Source: Paracamarosporium sp. OC-R06-R3
Lineage: Eukaryota > Ascomycota > Dothideomycetes > Pleosporales > Didymosphaeriaceae
DNA length: 64,000 nucleotides
Direction: 5' to 3'
NCBI GenBank assembly: GCA_019828545.1
Contig: JACVRA010000436.1
Coordinates: 1-64,000 of the forward strand
Under the pieces are notes generated by a model. That model did no database searches. It had not been told where the DNA came from and saw only the letters and a list, made by a program, of their open reading frames with translations. The position numbers and the translations under genes were made by a program. Positions 22,801 through 35,386 of the stretch are shown here, one piece after another (the stretch's first letter is position 1; every line of letters begins with the position of its first letter).

Positions 22801-25800
22801 TTGATGAGGCGAACCGCGACCGGCGCCTGCAAACCCTGGAAGGGGTCACCGCGACCGATCTAGTCCAGATCAAGAGCAAAAATGCTGAAATTCCGATCCG
22901 GGAGAACGTCTGCCTGCACCATCTCATCTTATCTGTAGTCCGCGAACAGCCGCTTTCACCTGCGATTTGTGCCTGGGATGGTAACTTTTCCTACCATGAG
23001 CTTTATAGTCACGCGAGGAAACTTGCACTGCATCTTTCTAATCTCGGAATCGGTCCAACAATTAGGGTAGCATTGTGTATGGAGAAGTCTAAATGGACAG
23101 TTGTGGCCATGTTGGGGATATTAGAGGCTGGCGGAGTCGTGGTTCTGCTGGGCAGGCAGTTCCCAGTAGCACGCCTCCAAGCTTTAGTCGAGGATTGCCG
23201 AGCTCAAGTCATTCTCACCAACGCACCTCATACTGAGGAACTTGCTGGATCAGGGCCCCCTACCATCGCTGTAGATGACAAGTTACTGGCAAGTCTCCCG
23301 ACACCCCTAGACGAAGGACCGATATGCCCCGCGGTGAAGCCCCATCATCCCGCATGGATTGTGTATACATCTGGAAGTACCGGACTACCAAAGGGGTCAC
23401 TCTTGATACATGGTGGCCTCGCCACTAGTCTTCCAGCACATGGAAAGGCGACGAAGTGGTCCAAGAAGTGCCGTACTCTTCAGTTCTCTGCACATACGTT
23501 CGATGTCACTATCCAGGAGATCATGACTACGATGATTTTTGGGGGATGTGTCTGCGTTCCCTCTGAAGATCAGCGTATCAACGCGCTAACACAGTGCATT
23601 GCGGACATGAATGTCAACACGGTAGTGCTGACCTCCACGGTAGCCTCCACAGTCGATCCGAGCGACGTGCCGTCTGTGACACAACTGCAGCTCGTTGGTG
23701 AGCAAGCCAAACCCAGTGTTGTCGAACGGTGGCTCCCCCACGCTGAGATTATCAACATCTACGGTCCCTCCGAGTGCTCTGTATACTCCTCTTGCAGTCC
23801 ACCGATGCAGCGGATTGCGGACGCACCGAATATTGGCTTTCCGCTGGATGCTTGTAACCTTTGGATTACTAGCACCTCAGACTACAATCGACTATGCCCG
23901 ATCGGTGTACCCGGTGAGCTACTCATCGAGAATGCTTGGCAAGCACAAGAATATATCAACCTCCCAGAACTAACGGCAAAATCCTTTATTATTGAGCCTG
24001 GGTTCATCAAGCGACTCGGACTCGGTGGCAGAAATCGACGATTTTATCGGACCAGCGATCTGGTACGACAGAATGCCGATGGAACGTACACCCATCTCGG
24101 CCGCATAGACAGCCAGGTCAAATACCGCGGACATAGAGTCGAGCTGAGCGAGATTGAATACTGGATTGGCAAGCTTCTCAATAGAGTACAGACAGTTGTT
24201 GTTGATTTGGTCGATCTTCAGGCCGGGAAAGGAGTTGGCGATCTTGTCGCGGTGATGGACTTTGCCCACGACTGTGAGTTGCTGGAACCTGAAGGAATCG
24301 AAGACATTAATGGCGTCACGATTATCGCACCTTCGACAAAACTTCAGAAAGCCTTGTGTGGCTTACAAGATGCTTTGGCCGAGAAGCTTCCGCCCTACAT
24401 GGTGCCGACCGCCTATCTGCCCTGGAAGAAGGTTCCTTTGAACCCGTCCGGAAAAACGAATAGGTCTGCAGTGCGTCAGTTCCTAACCAGCCTCGAACCG
24501 GGTTCGTCTTTGATGCAACGCTACCTAGCCGATGACGGCGTGAAGGAAGGCCCTCAAACAGAATTGGGCAGGCAAGTACGACAGCTCTGGGCCGAGGTTC
24601 TTTCACTAGATGTCGACTCAATTGGAGGAAAGGATCATTTTACACGGCTTGGTGGCGACTCTTTGGCAGCCATGAAGCTCGTTGCAGCTGGTCGGCATGT
24701 TGGAATGCACTTGACAGTTGCGTCGATATTTACGCACCCCATTCTAGACGATTTTGCTCGAGCTCTAGAAGAGGAACTACAGGTCGGCATTGTAAGAACC
24801 GTAGAAAAGGATCCTGTTCCGTTCGAATTAGGACCAGAGCCCACCACGAGCCCCGAATTCCAGTCGCAACTTGCAGACATTGCCGCCCAATGTGGGGTGA
24901 GTGCCCAGCAGATTCTGGATGTATATCCTTGCGCTCCTATGCAAGAAGGACTTTTCGCCATCACCGAACGACAACCAGCAACATACACTTATCGTCAAGT
25001 TTTCAAAGCAAGCCATGACGTCGACCTGGCACGATTTCAAGCGGCGTGGGGAATGGTGGTCGAAGCATTACCAATCCTACGCACACGAATCGTACTCGAC
25101 TATAAAGTCGGCTTCCTGCAGGTAGTAGTTGACGCTCCTCTAACATGGTACAAAGGTAGCGATTTAGATAGATACCTCGAAATGGATCAGGCTGAGGGCT
25201 TTGCACTCGGTCAGCCTCTGCTGAGATGTGCTCTGATTGAACAGGAGAACTCAAAATCTTTTGTTCTAACTACACACCACAGTATGTTTGACAAGTGGAG
25301 CCTCGAGAAAGTATACCAGGATTACCTTTACCCGGCTTATGCTGGACACAAGATGTTAAAGGCAATACCATACACGAGGTTCATTCGCTACATCATCGAC
25401 TCCGACTCACAGGCTGCCTCACAATACTGGAACCGAGTCCTAGCAGATGGTGATACGTTCACCGATTTCCCATCTCTGTCTTCCATGGGCTCGTACGAGC
25501 CCAAGCCTACCTCGCTTGTAGAGCAGACAGTCGGTGTGAAGCAGCCTACTGAACTGCATACTCCATTCCCCAGTTTGCTCAGGGCAGCCTGGGCTCTTAC
25601 AGTGGCACAATATGCAGCCGTCGACGATGTTTTGTTTGCTGTCAATCTTTCTGGTCGGTCGGCTCCTGTGGCAGATATCACAAACATTGCCGGGCCAACA
25701 TTTACTACAGTTCCTGTACGAGTCAAGGTCGATGGCTCACAAAAGGTTAAGGACTTCTTACACAGCGTTCACCGTGACGCTGTGGAGATGATACCCCATG

Positions 25801-28800
25801 AGCACGTTGGACTTCGGAAGATCAAGAAATTTGTTTCTACCTTCGCTCCGACGGACCTGAGACATTTATTCCTCGTGCATCCTGCGACTGATGCGGACAT
25901 TGGTGATCGTATGCCGGGATTTGAGCAGGTCCACATGAGGTTGGATGCACTGCACGATTACCCCCTCGTAATCCTGTGCAAGATGGACGAGCGCGGAATT
26001 GAGGCAATCGTAGAAGCCCGGTTCGACAGCAAGGTCATTCATGACGACCACTTAGTATCGGTCTTGCGACAATTCGAACACAACGTGGCCCAGCTTGGCG
26101 ATGCCACAACAGCAGAGTTGACTTTGGGAAGTCTTGAGCTAGCCAACCCTCACGACCTTGATCAAATATCCGATTGGAACTTAGACGTTCAACAAACCTC
26201 CACAGGCTGTATTCATGATCTTTTTCACAACAGCGTTCGGGAAAGCCCCGGAGCTCAGGCCATCTGCAGTTGGGATGGGCAGCTTACATATCAGCAACTT
26301 GACCAGAAGGCTAAGAGCCTAGCACACGTGCTTGTCACCGAACAGAAAGTTGGACCTGAAGTGACTGTTGGCATCTGCATGGACAAATCTCGGTGGGCCA
26401 TCGTGGCCATGCTTGCGATATTATACGCAGGTGGTGCAGTTGTGCCTCTGGGCGTCCAGCTCCCTTTGGAAAGACTCAGCGTGATCTCGAAAGATTGTTC
26501 TCCCGCCATAATTCTTTGCGATGAGAAACAGGTACACAAGTTCAAAACATTGGGGTACAAGAGTATGGTTATAAATGAGTCAACATTCGGTTACATTGAG
26601 CGCGCACAAGAACGCTATCTATCCATTCCTTCTGCTTCGGTTCGTCCGGAGAATATGGCTTGGATCATTTACACCTCCGGGAGCACAGGAACTCCTAAGG
26701 GGGTAGTACTAGAACACAGTAGTTTGCGTTGTACCCTCTTGGAGATGGTCAAACTATGCAATGCCAACTCAACCTCCCGTGTATTCCAGTTCGCCGCATA
26801 CACCTTCGACAACGCCATTAACGACATCTTCATTACTTTAGCCTGTGGAGGAACTTTATGCATTCCTTCGGAGAGCGAGCGAATGGACGATCTGGTTGGG
26901 GTGATACAACGGCTGTGCGTGAATTTCATGCAGGTCACTGCCAGCACGGCGGCATTGATACCTCCTTCTGACGTCCCCGAATTGAAGACACTAGTACTTA
27001 CGGGTGAGAGCATCAATCCTGTCTTGATAGAGAAGTGGCTGCAGTGTTCGAACGCCACCCTCATGAATACCTATGGCCCGGCCGAGTGTTCCATCTGGAG
27101 TACCGCCAACACGCTGCTCAACCACAAGGAAGATTCAGCTGTAATAGGCAAAGCTCTTGTCGGCACGCAGATTTGGGTGGTGGATCCTCATGATCACAAT
27201 CGTCTTGCGCCCATAGGTGCCGTCGGAGAGCTTCTCCTTGAAGGTCCCCACCTCGGACGCGGGTATCTCAATGATCCCGTCAAGACTGCATCATCTTTCA
27301 TCACGGATCCAAGCTTCACCACATATGTTGGCTCCAGACAAGAAAGACGTCGAATGTACCGTACAGGTGACTTGGTACGCTACAATGGGGACGGATCCCT
27401 GTCTATACTTGGAAGAAGTGATTTGCAGGTAAAGATCCGAGGACAGCGGGTTGATTTGGCCGAGATCGAATTCTGGATCTTGAAGCTTGTTCCGGACATC
27501 AAAACCGTCGTGGTGGAATATCTGAGCCCCATCAACAACGATCAACGTACACTAATTGCTGCCGTCGAACTTACTGAAGAAAGCCTCAGCAATTTACCGA
27601 GTATATCCGCATTGCTAAAAGCTAAGCTAGCAGACAAGCTACCACCGTACATGGTTCCAAGACTATACGTGCAAATGGATTTGATTCCGAAGACTGCCTC
27701 AGGAAAAATCGATCATCGAGCTGTTCGCCTATTCGTGGTAAACAAGGGTTTTAAAAATATGGATAAACTCTTCTCTGATGTTTCGAAGCCAGGAAGGATC
27801 CATAGCGAGATGGAAAGGGTGATCCGTACATTATGGGCGACCATGCTTGGCATTGAGGAAGAGAGCATCGACCGAGAGGACCACTTTTTCGACCTTGGCG
27901 CTGACTCAATTGCTGCCATGAAGTTAGTTGCTGCTGCAAGGCTAAAGAGTCTTAGCATTCGAGTTGTCGACATTTTCAAAAACCCAGTGCTATGGAAGCT
28001 GGCGGCTGCCGCCCAAGGTCCCAATGCATCAGTCTCACAGCAACCCTACCAACCATTCCAGTTTCTGGGTGGCGTCGAAGACGTCAAAAGGTTGCTTGAA
28101 GAGGTCATATGCCCAAGCACAGAAACCGGAAAGGAATCAATTTTGGACGCCTTCCCAGCAACCGATGCTGTTGCAATGAACGTCGTTGGAGCACTGTCGT
28201 CTTCACAGACCGAAGTGAACACTTTCGTTCTGGACACACAATCTGACCTAGATTTCGAACGACTAGAGCAAAGCTGTGTGCTACTAGCACAACATGTGGA
28301 GACTTTCCGTACTATCTTCGTGCTCAATCACCAAGACGGAAAGCTTCTCCAGGTCATCCTGAAATCTTATCAAAATAATGTTCAGGTGCTCACGGATGTA
28401 GATTCTGTGGAGTCTGCCACCGAGTTGCTCGTAGAAGCAGAGATGTTCCGACCCTTCCAACTTGGTCGTCCCATGGTGGACATGGCCATCCTCCGCCTGA
28501 AAGAGGGCAACGGGACTCGAGTGTTACTCCGCATGTCACATGCCCTATATGATGGTATGTCTCTTCCAATTATATGGGACACGCTTCGCGCGCTATACCA
28601 ACACAAAGGAACCCTCGAAACGCGACTGAGTTCATTTTCTTCCTATATACATGATCTGGTCCCACATACAAGTGAGCAAAACTACAACTATTGGCAAACC
28701 TTGCTGCACGGTTCCACCATGCCCGAGCTTAGCCCGACGACTAAGTCCAACCTTCAGAGTCCATTGCGCATGGAGTTCACAGAGTCGAAGACAGTTTCAC

Positions 28801-29864
28801 TGTCAACGCCCAAGGGTGAAGGAATTACCAACTCTACCATCGTTAACTGTGCCTGGGCCTATGTGCTTGCTCAGTACACTGGGAAAGACGATGTAGTATT
28901 CGGTGATACCATATCCGGAAGGAATCTGGTAGATCCCTCTATATCAAACGCCCTTGTCGGCTGCTGTGCAACACACATTCCAGTACGCATTAGATTCGAT
29001 GGTCCTGGGGATCGGACGGTTCGCGAACTATTGCACCAAATGAGAGACCAGCAACGAGATCGGATCCCTCACGAAGGACTAGGATTCCGTACCATCATCC
29101 GCGATTGTACGGACTGGGCTCCATCTACTCGTTTTACATCCATTGTCAATCACAGACGAGGTATGGCGTTGCCGGCCAGATTTGGTGGCGGGGAATTGAA
29201 TTTCAGTGTCAATCTCTTCAATGACGAAAATAGACCGCTCACGAGTTGGTACGATCTTGCCGTTATATCTGAAGAGGATAATGGTGTTGTCAAGCTTAGT
29301 CTGGGTTACTCGACCCTAGCATTTAAGCCTGAGGCAGCTAAAGCACTGCTGGATCATCTCGCCGATACTGTACAAATCATCGTGGACACTAGGGCTTCGA
29401 GGACAGAACAGTTAACTCTCTACAGAAAAAGGGCCACAGCCAAATTTCCACCAGATCTCATCGTTCTAAGAGCGATTGAGAATGGGAAGCATGGTCCAGA
29501 AAGAAAGGGTATGGACAACGGCACGACCGTGGATCAATCTGCGAACGCTGGTTCTACTACGCTTGATGAGATATGGTTTTCCGTATTTGCTCCCAAGCGT
29601 AGAGGAAAACAACTACCATCAGTCGTGGGGACTCCAATCCATGAAATGCGCCGCATGCCATTCTACCAGCTGGGAGGTGATTTGCTTGATGTTGCACATC
29701 TAGTCGCCCTAGTTGAACATCACAGGAAGGTAACAAACTGGTCTATACAGAGAAAAAGCACGGCAGATTTGTACCTAGAGGTGACTATCGATCATGTTCT
29801 CCTTCATAACAGTCTCATAAGGTTTTCTGGCTTCTTGCAACAGGAAAATATTCAGCTGGACTGA
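16801..29864 (+). CDS. Nonribosomal peptide synthetase, T-E(degenerate)-C-A-T-C-A-T-C-A-T-C-T(degenerate)
   Basis: Exons 16801-19338 and 19392-29864 (53-bp GT-AG intron) encode 4,336 residues. A carrier domain opens the protein but has GGDT (Thr39) where GGDS carries phosphopantetheine. An epimerisation-like domain follows (ALDAHSW, lacking the HH pair). C1 begins VYPCSPIQE with SHVITDG. Modules: A1 (YTSGSTGTPKG, about 1075), T1 KGGDSISA, C2 HHSVYDG; A2 (YTSGSTGLPKG, about 2170), T2 LGGDSLAA, C3 HHSMFDK; A3 (YTSGSTGTPKG, about 3275), T3 LGADSIAA, C4 SHALYDG. The tail is a carrier-like domain with GGDL (Leu4277). By alignment to GrsA the A-domain pocket residues read roughly DVYSVFAIFK, DVQVQVIVYK and DNNQVTTIWK; I cannot assign amino acids. 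Three residues are expected, capped by an acyl chain from the divergent HR-PKS, with C4 the probable release or cyclisation domain. Confidence 0.93.
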
Positions 29865-31335
29865 GTACATGATGATGTACGAAAGTAGATGAGCTATGTG
29901 TACTTTGGCAGCCAATGTTGTAAACAAAGTGGATGGATAGTACATAAACTTGATCATTGATTCTTAGGCTTTTTGACTCGAGATTGATAGACGCCAGACC
30001 TCATGGTCATCACCTTTTTTGGTTTACCATTTTTCTGAGGGAAGACCCTGCGAAAGGTGAGGCACTGCTCAGGGCCCGCTTGCTAATGCACCGGCCTGTT
30101 TATCGTATCCCGCGGAAACCTGGGCCAAAGAATCCAAAAATAACTTCATTATTCATGACAGCTCAAATGATGAGCAAGGTGTCAGCTCCGATTCTCTTGC
30201 ATCAAGTCAAACAAGTTCGTCAGCTCGGATCGTACGCTGTGTCGCTCATCACAGAGCATAAGGATTCTAGACACATGCACTCGGTCGGTGAGTTCGCTTT
30301 AGCCTCGACATTGTATAGGTTCTAGAAGGATTCTCGTACGGGGTCGGCATACATAGCACAGTGTTCATAATGGTAAGCCTGCTCCATGCACCACGTCAGC
30401 ATATTGAGTATTTCCTAGTCGGTGCGACACTTGTCATAGGGAAGCTGTTGGATAAGGCGCTACTATGAGAACATGAGGTGCCAAGCGAAGTTGTTAGTGG
30501 AGACAAGTTGACGCAGACAAATGCGCGTATACAAGGTACTTGCTAGTTATGGTTCCGCTTGAAACAGGGATGGTTAGGTGTTACATTACGGACAATGTTC
30601 GCAGTGCCCACCAACACTAGCGCGCTACTAAAATATTATGCTTCGAAGCATCCTCGCACGAGACGTCATCGAGTATTATTAATGTACGACGTTCAGTTCC
30701 CCCGTCTCACCTATACGTGCTGTACTCCATAATAAGCTGACTATATGCGTATGTTATTGAACGTTACCACTGAACATGCCTCGGCACAGCCTTTGTGTAA
30801 GCTGGTATCATAACCCCTTCTTTTCTTCTGGACCGTGATCTAATGTTCAAGTTCAGTTGTGTTTAATTGCAATTATCCGAACATTTGATCTTGTTGATGC
30901 GGTTATAACTACAAAATTGAACAGATTGTAAACAGAAACCCTAACTTGAACCGGGTCAATGCGTTTGATCAGATGTTTGCGGTCGTATCTGTCTCCTACA
31001 GTGGTTTTGATGGCTGTAAGCGGGAACAAAAATTCGTACGACAGGGGTAAGACGCCCCTACCTGGGGCTCCACAAAAACCATGCAAGGATTCTGGACCCG
31101 ACAGATCAGGCACCCTCCACAATAATATACTAAATGATCCTCCTCGGAAGCAACGGTGGATGACGATATTGGGGGCCAAGTTATGCATGTTGCGAAGTGC
31201 AGTCCCGCCAAAATTATGCCTGAACTTACCGTCTGTACCACCGCAGCTTTTGCCCGATTTACATGCACATTCTTTGCCTCATTTCTCTGAATTGCTCAAA
31301 TCCTCACTTCCACAAGTCTCAACAATTCAGTAAAC
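29865..31335. other. Intergenic, no gene seen
   Basis: 1.47 kb between the NRPS stop and the second P450. Open frames reach only about 120 codons, overlap on both strands and show no domain. It includes the P450 promoter; no clear TATA box was identified. Confidence 0.55.
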
Positions 31336-33043
31336 ATGGCACTGGAAGTGATCTTTGATTCGCTACTTTCAAAGTCGGTCGTCACGGTCTTGGCGATCCT
31401 CATCCTACTCTATTTCACTGCGCAGACGCTTGAAGCGCATGTTGATGAGCGTGAACCCCCGGCTATCAAAGCGCGTGTTCCATTGATTGGACATTTTATC
31501 AGGTTAATCAATGAACAGTCACTGTTTTTGACAAATCTCGGGTAGGCTTTGTTCTACTCTTTCTGCAGTTGATGTCATGAAAAAAGAAACTTACGATTGT
31601 GATAGAAAAGAGAATCACCTACCCATTGCTACCATCCCAATCCTAAAGGGGAAGCTATATGCCATATGGGATCCTGTTCTAGTTCAGTCGGCCTACTGCA
31701 ATAAGAAACTCTCTTTTACGCCCTATGCTATAGACAATGCCCGATCTGTCACAGGGTATGATGACTTCTCTCACCACGTCGTCAGCTCAACAGACGTTCT
31801 GCCAACTTACTTCAAGAGCATGTACGATGGAACTACGGCTCGGCATATTCACCACTTGAACATCACTTCACTTGAACATGTTTCACAGCACATCAATGCC
31901 GTTGGGGAAGATGGCTTCGTTGTTCCTAACATCTGGCTCTGGATACGCAATCTCATGACCGTAGCTACTTGCGAAGGGTTATTTGGTCCGAGAAACCCAA
32001 TTCGGGACGAACAACTCGTCGAAGATGTATGGTAAGTTGTCTTACATAACCTGCCAGGCGGCGAAGATATCGTCTTACCAAGCTACAATCATAGGACCTT
32101 TGAGGGGGGACTGAAAGAACTGTTCCTCAGCTTCTATCCCACCGCCAAATTACGAGAGACTCAACAGGCCAGGAAAAGACTACAAGATGTCCTAGCGAAG
32201 TACTGCGAGACAGTAACAGACGATGACGAACAGGTTTCGGCATACATACGCTATCGAATAGCCATTCTTCGCAAGTACGGCATTGAAGGCCAGCGGATCG
32301 GCGATATCGAGGTCGCTCTCGTTCATGTGCCGACGTCAAACTCCATACCGACAATGTTTTGGGTTTTCATGTACATCTTCACCGATCGCGACTTGGTACT
32401 CCGATTACGTGCAGAAGTTGAACCAGTTGCGGAGAGTGTTGGCAATGAATTGATCGTCAATGTAGACGATCTTTCGAACAAGTGCCCGCTTCTGATCAGC
32501 ACTTACCGTGAGGTGAGCCGAATCTGCAACAAATTTACCTGTAATCGACGTGTGGTTGAAGACACAACCATTACGGATCGCAAAGGTCACTCTTACTTGC
32601 TCAAGAAAGGTGCCGACGTACAGATGCCTTCAGGACCCATGCATGCTATGGAGAATGCCTGGGGCCCAGACGTGGATACGTTCAGGCCTGATAGGTTCCT
32701 GGACACTGGACTAACCAGCGAACAAGCCAAGTTGAGACGTTCTGGTTGGACGCCATTTGGCGGAGGCGCTCACATGTGTCCTGGCCGCAACTTTGCTACC
32801 GCTGAGATCCTGGGCTTTGTCGCCGCGATGCTCCTCGGCTATAATGTGGAGCCCGTTGACGGTGATTGGAACAAGTTTCATCCCCCGCCCATGGCACAAT
32901 GCCCCCTAGCGACAGCTGTGTGCAAGCCGGAGAATGAGGATTCCATGTTTGGCACTCGTGTGACGAGACGAAGCGGATGGGAGTCGGCTCAGTGGAAGTT
33001 TACCTCTGGGAAGGTTTGGAATGAGCCAGGAAAAGATGATTGA
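31336..33043 (+). CDS. Cytochrome P450 monooxygenase, CYP7/CYP8-like fungal type
   Basis: Exons 31336-31541, 31606-32031 and 32095-33043 (GT-AG introns of 64 and 63 bp) give 526 residues in a closed frame. One N-terminal membrane anchor (residues about 12-30) is followed by a short linker and VPLIGHFI. The K-helix ExxR is EVSR, the PERF-like segment is FRPDRFLD, and the haem loop is FGGGAHMCPGR with Cys439. The CPGR form and overall layout resemble the CYP7/CYP8-like fungal P450s. It lies between the NRPS and the sterol desaturase in the plus direction. It probably oxidises the product of one of the two neighbouring systems, but the sequence does not say which. Confidence 0.88.
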
Positions 33044-33178
33044 GGGTGTAGAGTAGGTTTACGGTTCGTAAAGAATGGGAGGTTGTTGTACGGGCGTATA
33101 GATATGGGGTCTAATCCCAATCCCTCAATGCCCTGGCTTCGTAGATGTGGCAAGCAGTATTTATGCTGGTTAGGTTTA

Positions 33179-34058
33179 CTACCATGGTATATCAACCGTT
33201 CTTTGCTCGGGCCACATCACTGGAAACCTAGAGAAATATACAATCAAGTCGATGCGCCTGTATGCCTGATCGTCTGGGTCGATAACTTTGAGGGCCAGAG
33301 CATACTCGTCTGCTCCGAATGAAGGCCCTTGAATTCTGATTGATGCAATTTGAACAAGGCATAATTCGCCAGCTACGTGTTCCTTTTCGTCGTCAAAGAA
33401 GCAGGACGAACCTCTGGTTTCTGTACGGACCCCTCTGCTATCGATTGTGCACTTCAATAACTGACAACCCAACTTCATGTAACTTGAAGTGATTTTCCTG
33501 TGCTTGAGGATCCAGTGGGGGTACATTTGGCATCTATGAGTTGACAGTAGGTTTCCTCCAGTATTCCTATCGTATTTCCGTATCGATGTAATGCAAAGGG
33601 GTATGTAATAGCACTTTTGGCAGAGGCCCAAGACTACGTAGGCGCTCTCTATGTCTGGTCTTTCAAAGGCTTACGATGCCGATATCTAACATCTTTTGGG
33701 TACATCCACAACAACCTGCGGCGAAGAAGTCTTTCTAGATCCTATCAAGATACTCGCCATGCCTTAGGTTTCTCAATAATCTCCCCGGCCCGAAGATAGC
33801 TAGTAATCTCTCGGGTGCCTTACTCAGCCCAAGATGAGAGTATCGAGCGACAGTTGTTCGCCATAAATTTCCAGCGTCTTCACAGTTCACTTCTGATCCT
33901 GTTGAAGCGTATCTTTTGAAGTCTGCCTTCAGTCCAATGTCGTCCTTAAAGAGATACCACTGGTCGCACTCGCATTTGCGTTCCTCACAACATCCCCACA
34001 CAATCTTATCAGATCCGTAATAAAGTACCCTGGGCGAAGGAATGCACTCCTGGTACGC
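33179..34058 (-). pseudogene. HET-domain (heterokaryon incompatibility) gene fragment
   Basis: Minus-strand pieces match the second half of HET proteins. After a likely intron acceptor at 34059 comes AYQECIPSPRVLYYGSD then KIVWGC, the counterpart of the usual FQERLLSPR...W-C motif. Next is LWRTTVARYSHLGLSKAPER then LLAI, matching the W..V..YS.L.LT....RL.A motif. An in-frame stop follows HGEYLDRI near 33735, and the C-terminal part has SCFFDDEKEH, ELCLVQI and AYRRIDLIVY. The N-terminal HET motifs (WGE, LCI-QD) are not visible upstream, so the copy is truncated and broken. HET proteins trigger non-self recognition cell death in Pezizomycotina; such fragments are common in accessory regions. Confidence 0.65.
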
Positions 34059-35386
34059 CTAAGCATGACATGATAGAGGAATTATATCTGGAGCCGCTGG
34101 ATCGAGGCTAGAAAAATGACGTGTGCGTTAGACATGAACCAGCCCGACCTTAAGCCTTGTTCGTTCTGTCAAAAAAACGGTCCTCGGGTGTGCGTGCTCG
34201 CGTCGCCGCGATTGTCAAGGAGTTGTGATATATTTCAGCCATATTTCTGGCTTCCTTCGCTTAATCATCCTTACAATTCTGAATGATGCATAGCGAATCT
34301 ATCCACACGTATTGTATTCCGAAAGCACGAGCGACGCTGATGAAGTCTTGGGAAGCGCGCGGTAGATCTTGTGCTTGATAGCCATCCACGTGAGATTTGA
34401 TAGTGCTTTTGTCGATCGAATAGACTAACTACCTCCCCAGCAATAGCTCAAACAAATATATCTAGCACTCTCATCTAAGGCCTCATGGAGGATGATCTTG
34501 TTTGATGTATTGTTCCCTATATCTAAACCACGAGACAGTAGAGGCGGATCTAACCCGCCATTACGCCCACAAGTCGTATGATGACGCCGTTTGCAGTTGT
34601 CTAGCTATTTCAAGGCCAAATTTACAGTGTGAGATCCAGTGTCATCCCTTAAGCTGATTATGGGTGCACGGTTACTTCGCCAATCGTGTTCGACGAGATC
34701 CGTGCACTCGACAAGGTCTAGACCCTAAGGGTTGGGAAGGAGACTAAACGAACCTGGTGTTGCAGTCAAGATTAGAATGATTGATTCCGAGACTCTTTTC
34801 GGTGGCGTATCTTTCGGTTGTTCATAATGGCTACACAATACTACGGCGTAGGGTGTGCCATTTCCCGCATAGAACATCTTCATGAATAAACTATATCTGC
34901 AATCGGGCTAGTAACGACTGTCCGGATTGAAGCAAAGGGCGATTGCGTCGAGAAGAACTAGGCAACAACTACACCAAGGCTGGCCGGCTTCAGGTCTCAC
35001 AAGGCACCACGTGACTGTGCCAATGAAGTCCTATTGAACGCGTAAAGTGGGATGCATAGCACTCCTCCCGTAAGTGGGGTGAGATTGTATATTAGAAGAA
35101 TCATTACGGGTGCCAGAGGGAGGGGTAGGTGTGAAGAGACGTATACATTCGAAAAAGGATTTCTGTTACCTTTGAAGGGCTAGTACGCCAAGCCGATTCG
35201 CGTTAGATCTGCGCGAATTCCGCTAAAGGGAAGGCGTCCCACTTCAAAACGGCTTGCCCCTGCCAAGTCGGAACACGGATTCAGTTCATCCGCGCCCTGG
35301 TGGCGACTTTTGCAACAATTATTCGCGCCGTTCTCGCCGCTTACCTCAATATTCATTTCATACCTACCTTTGCATAGCAACTAACG
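34059..35386. other. Intergenic, no gene seen
   Basis: 1.3 kb upstream of the sterol desaturase with no supported gene. A CACGTGA E-box-like heptamer lies at 35008-35014, about 380 bp upstream of the desaturase start. Confidence 0.5.

Noticed and set aside
29957..30325. 122-codon open frame after the NRPS
   Set aside because: No recognisable domain, no splice continuation and overlapping frames of similar length; not enough to call a gene.
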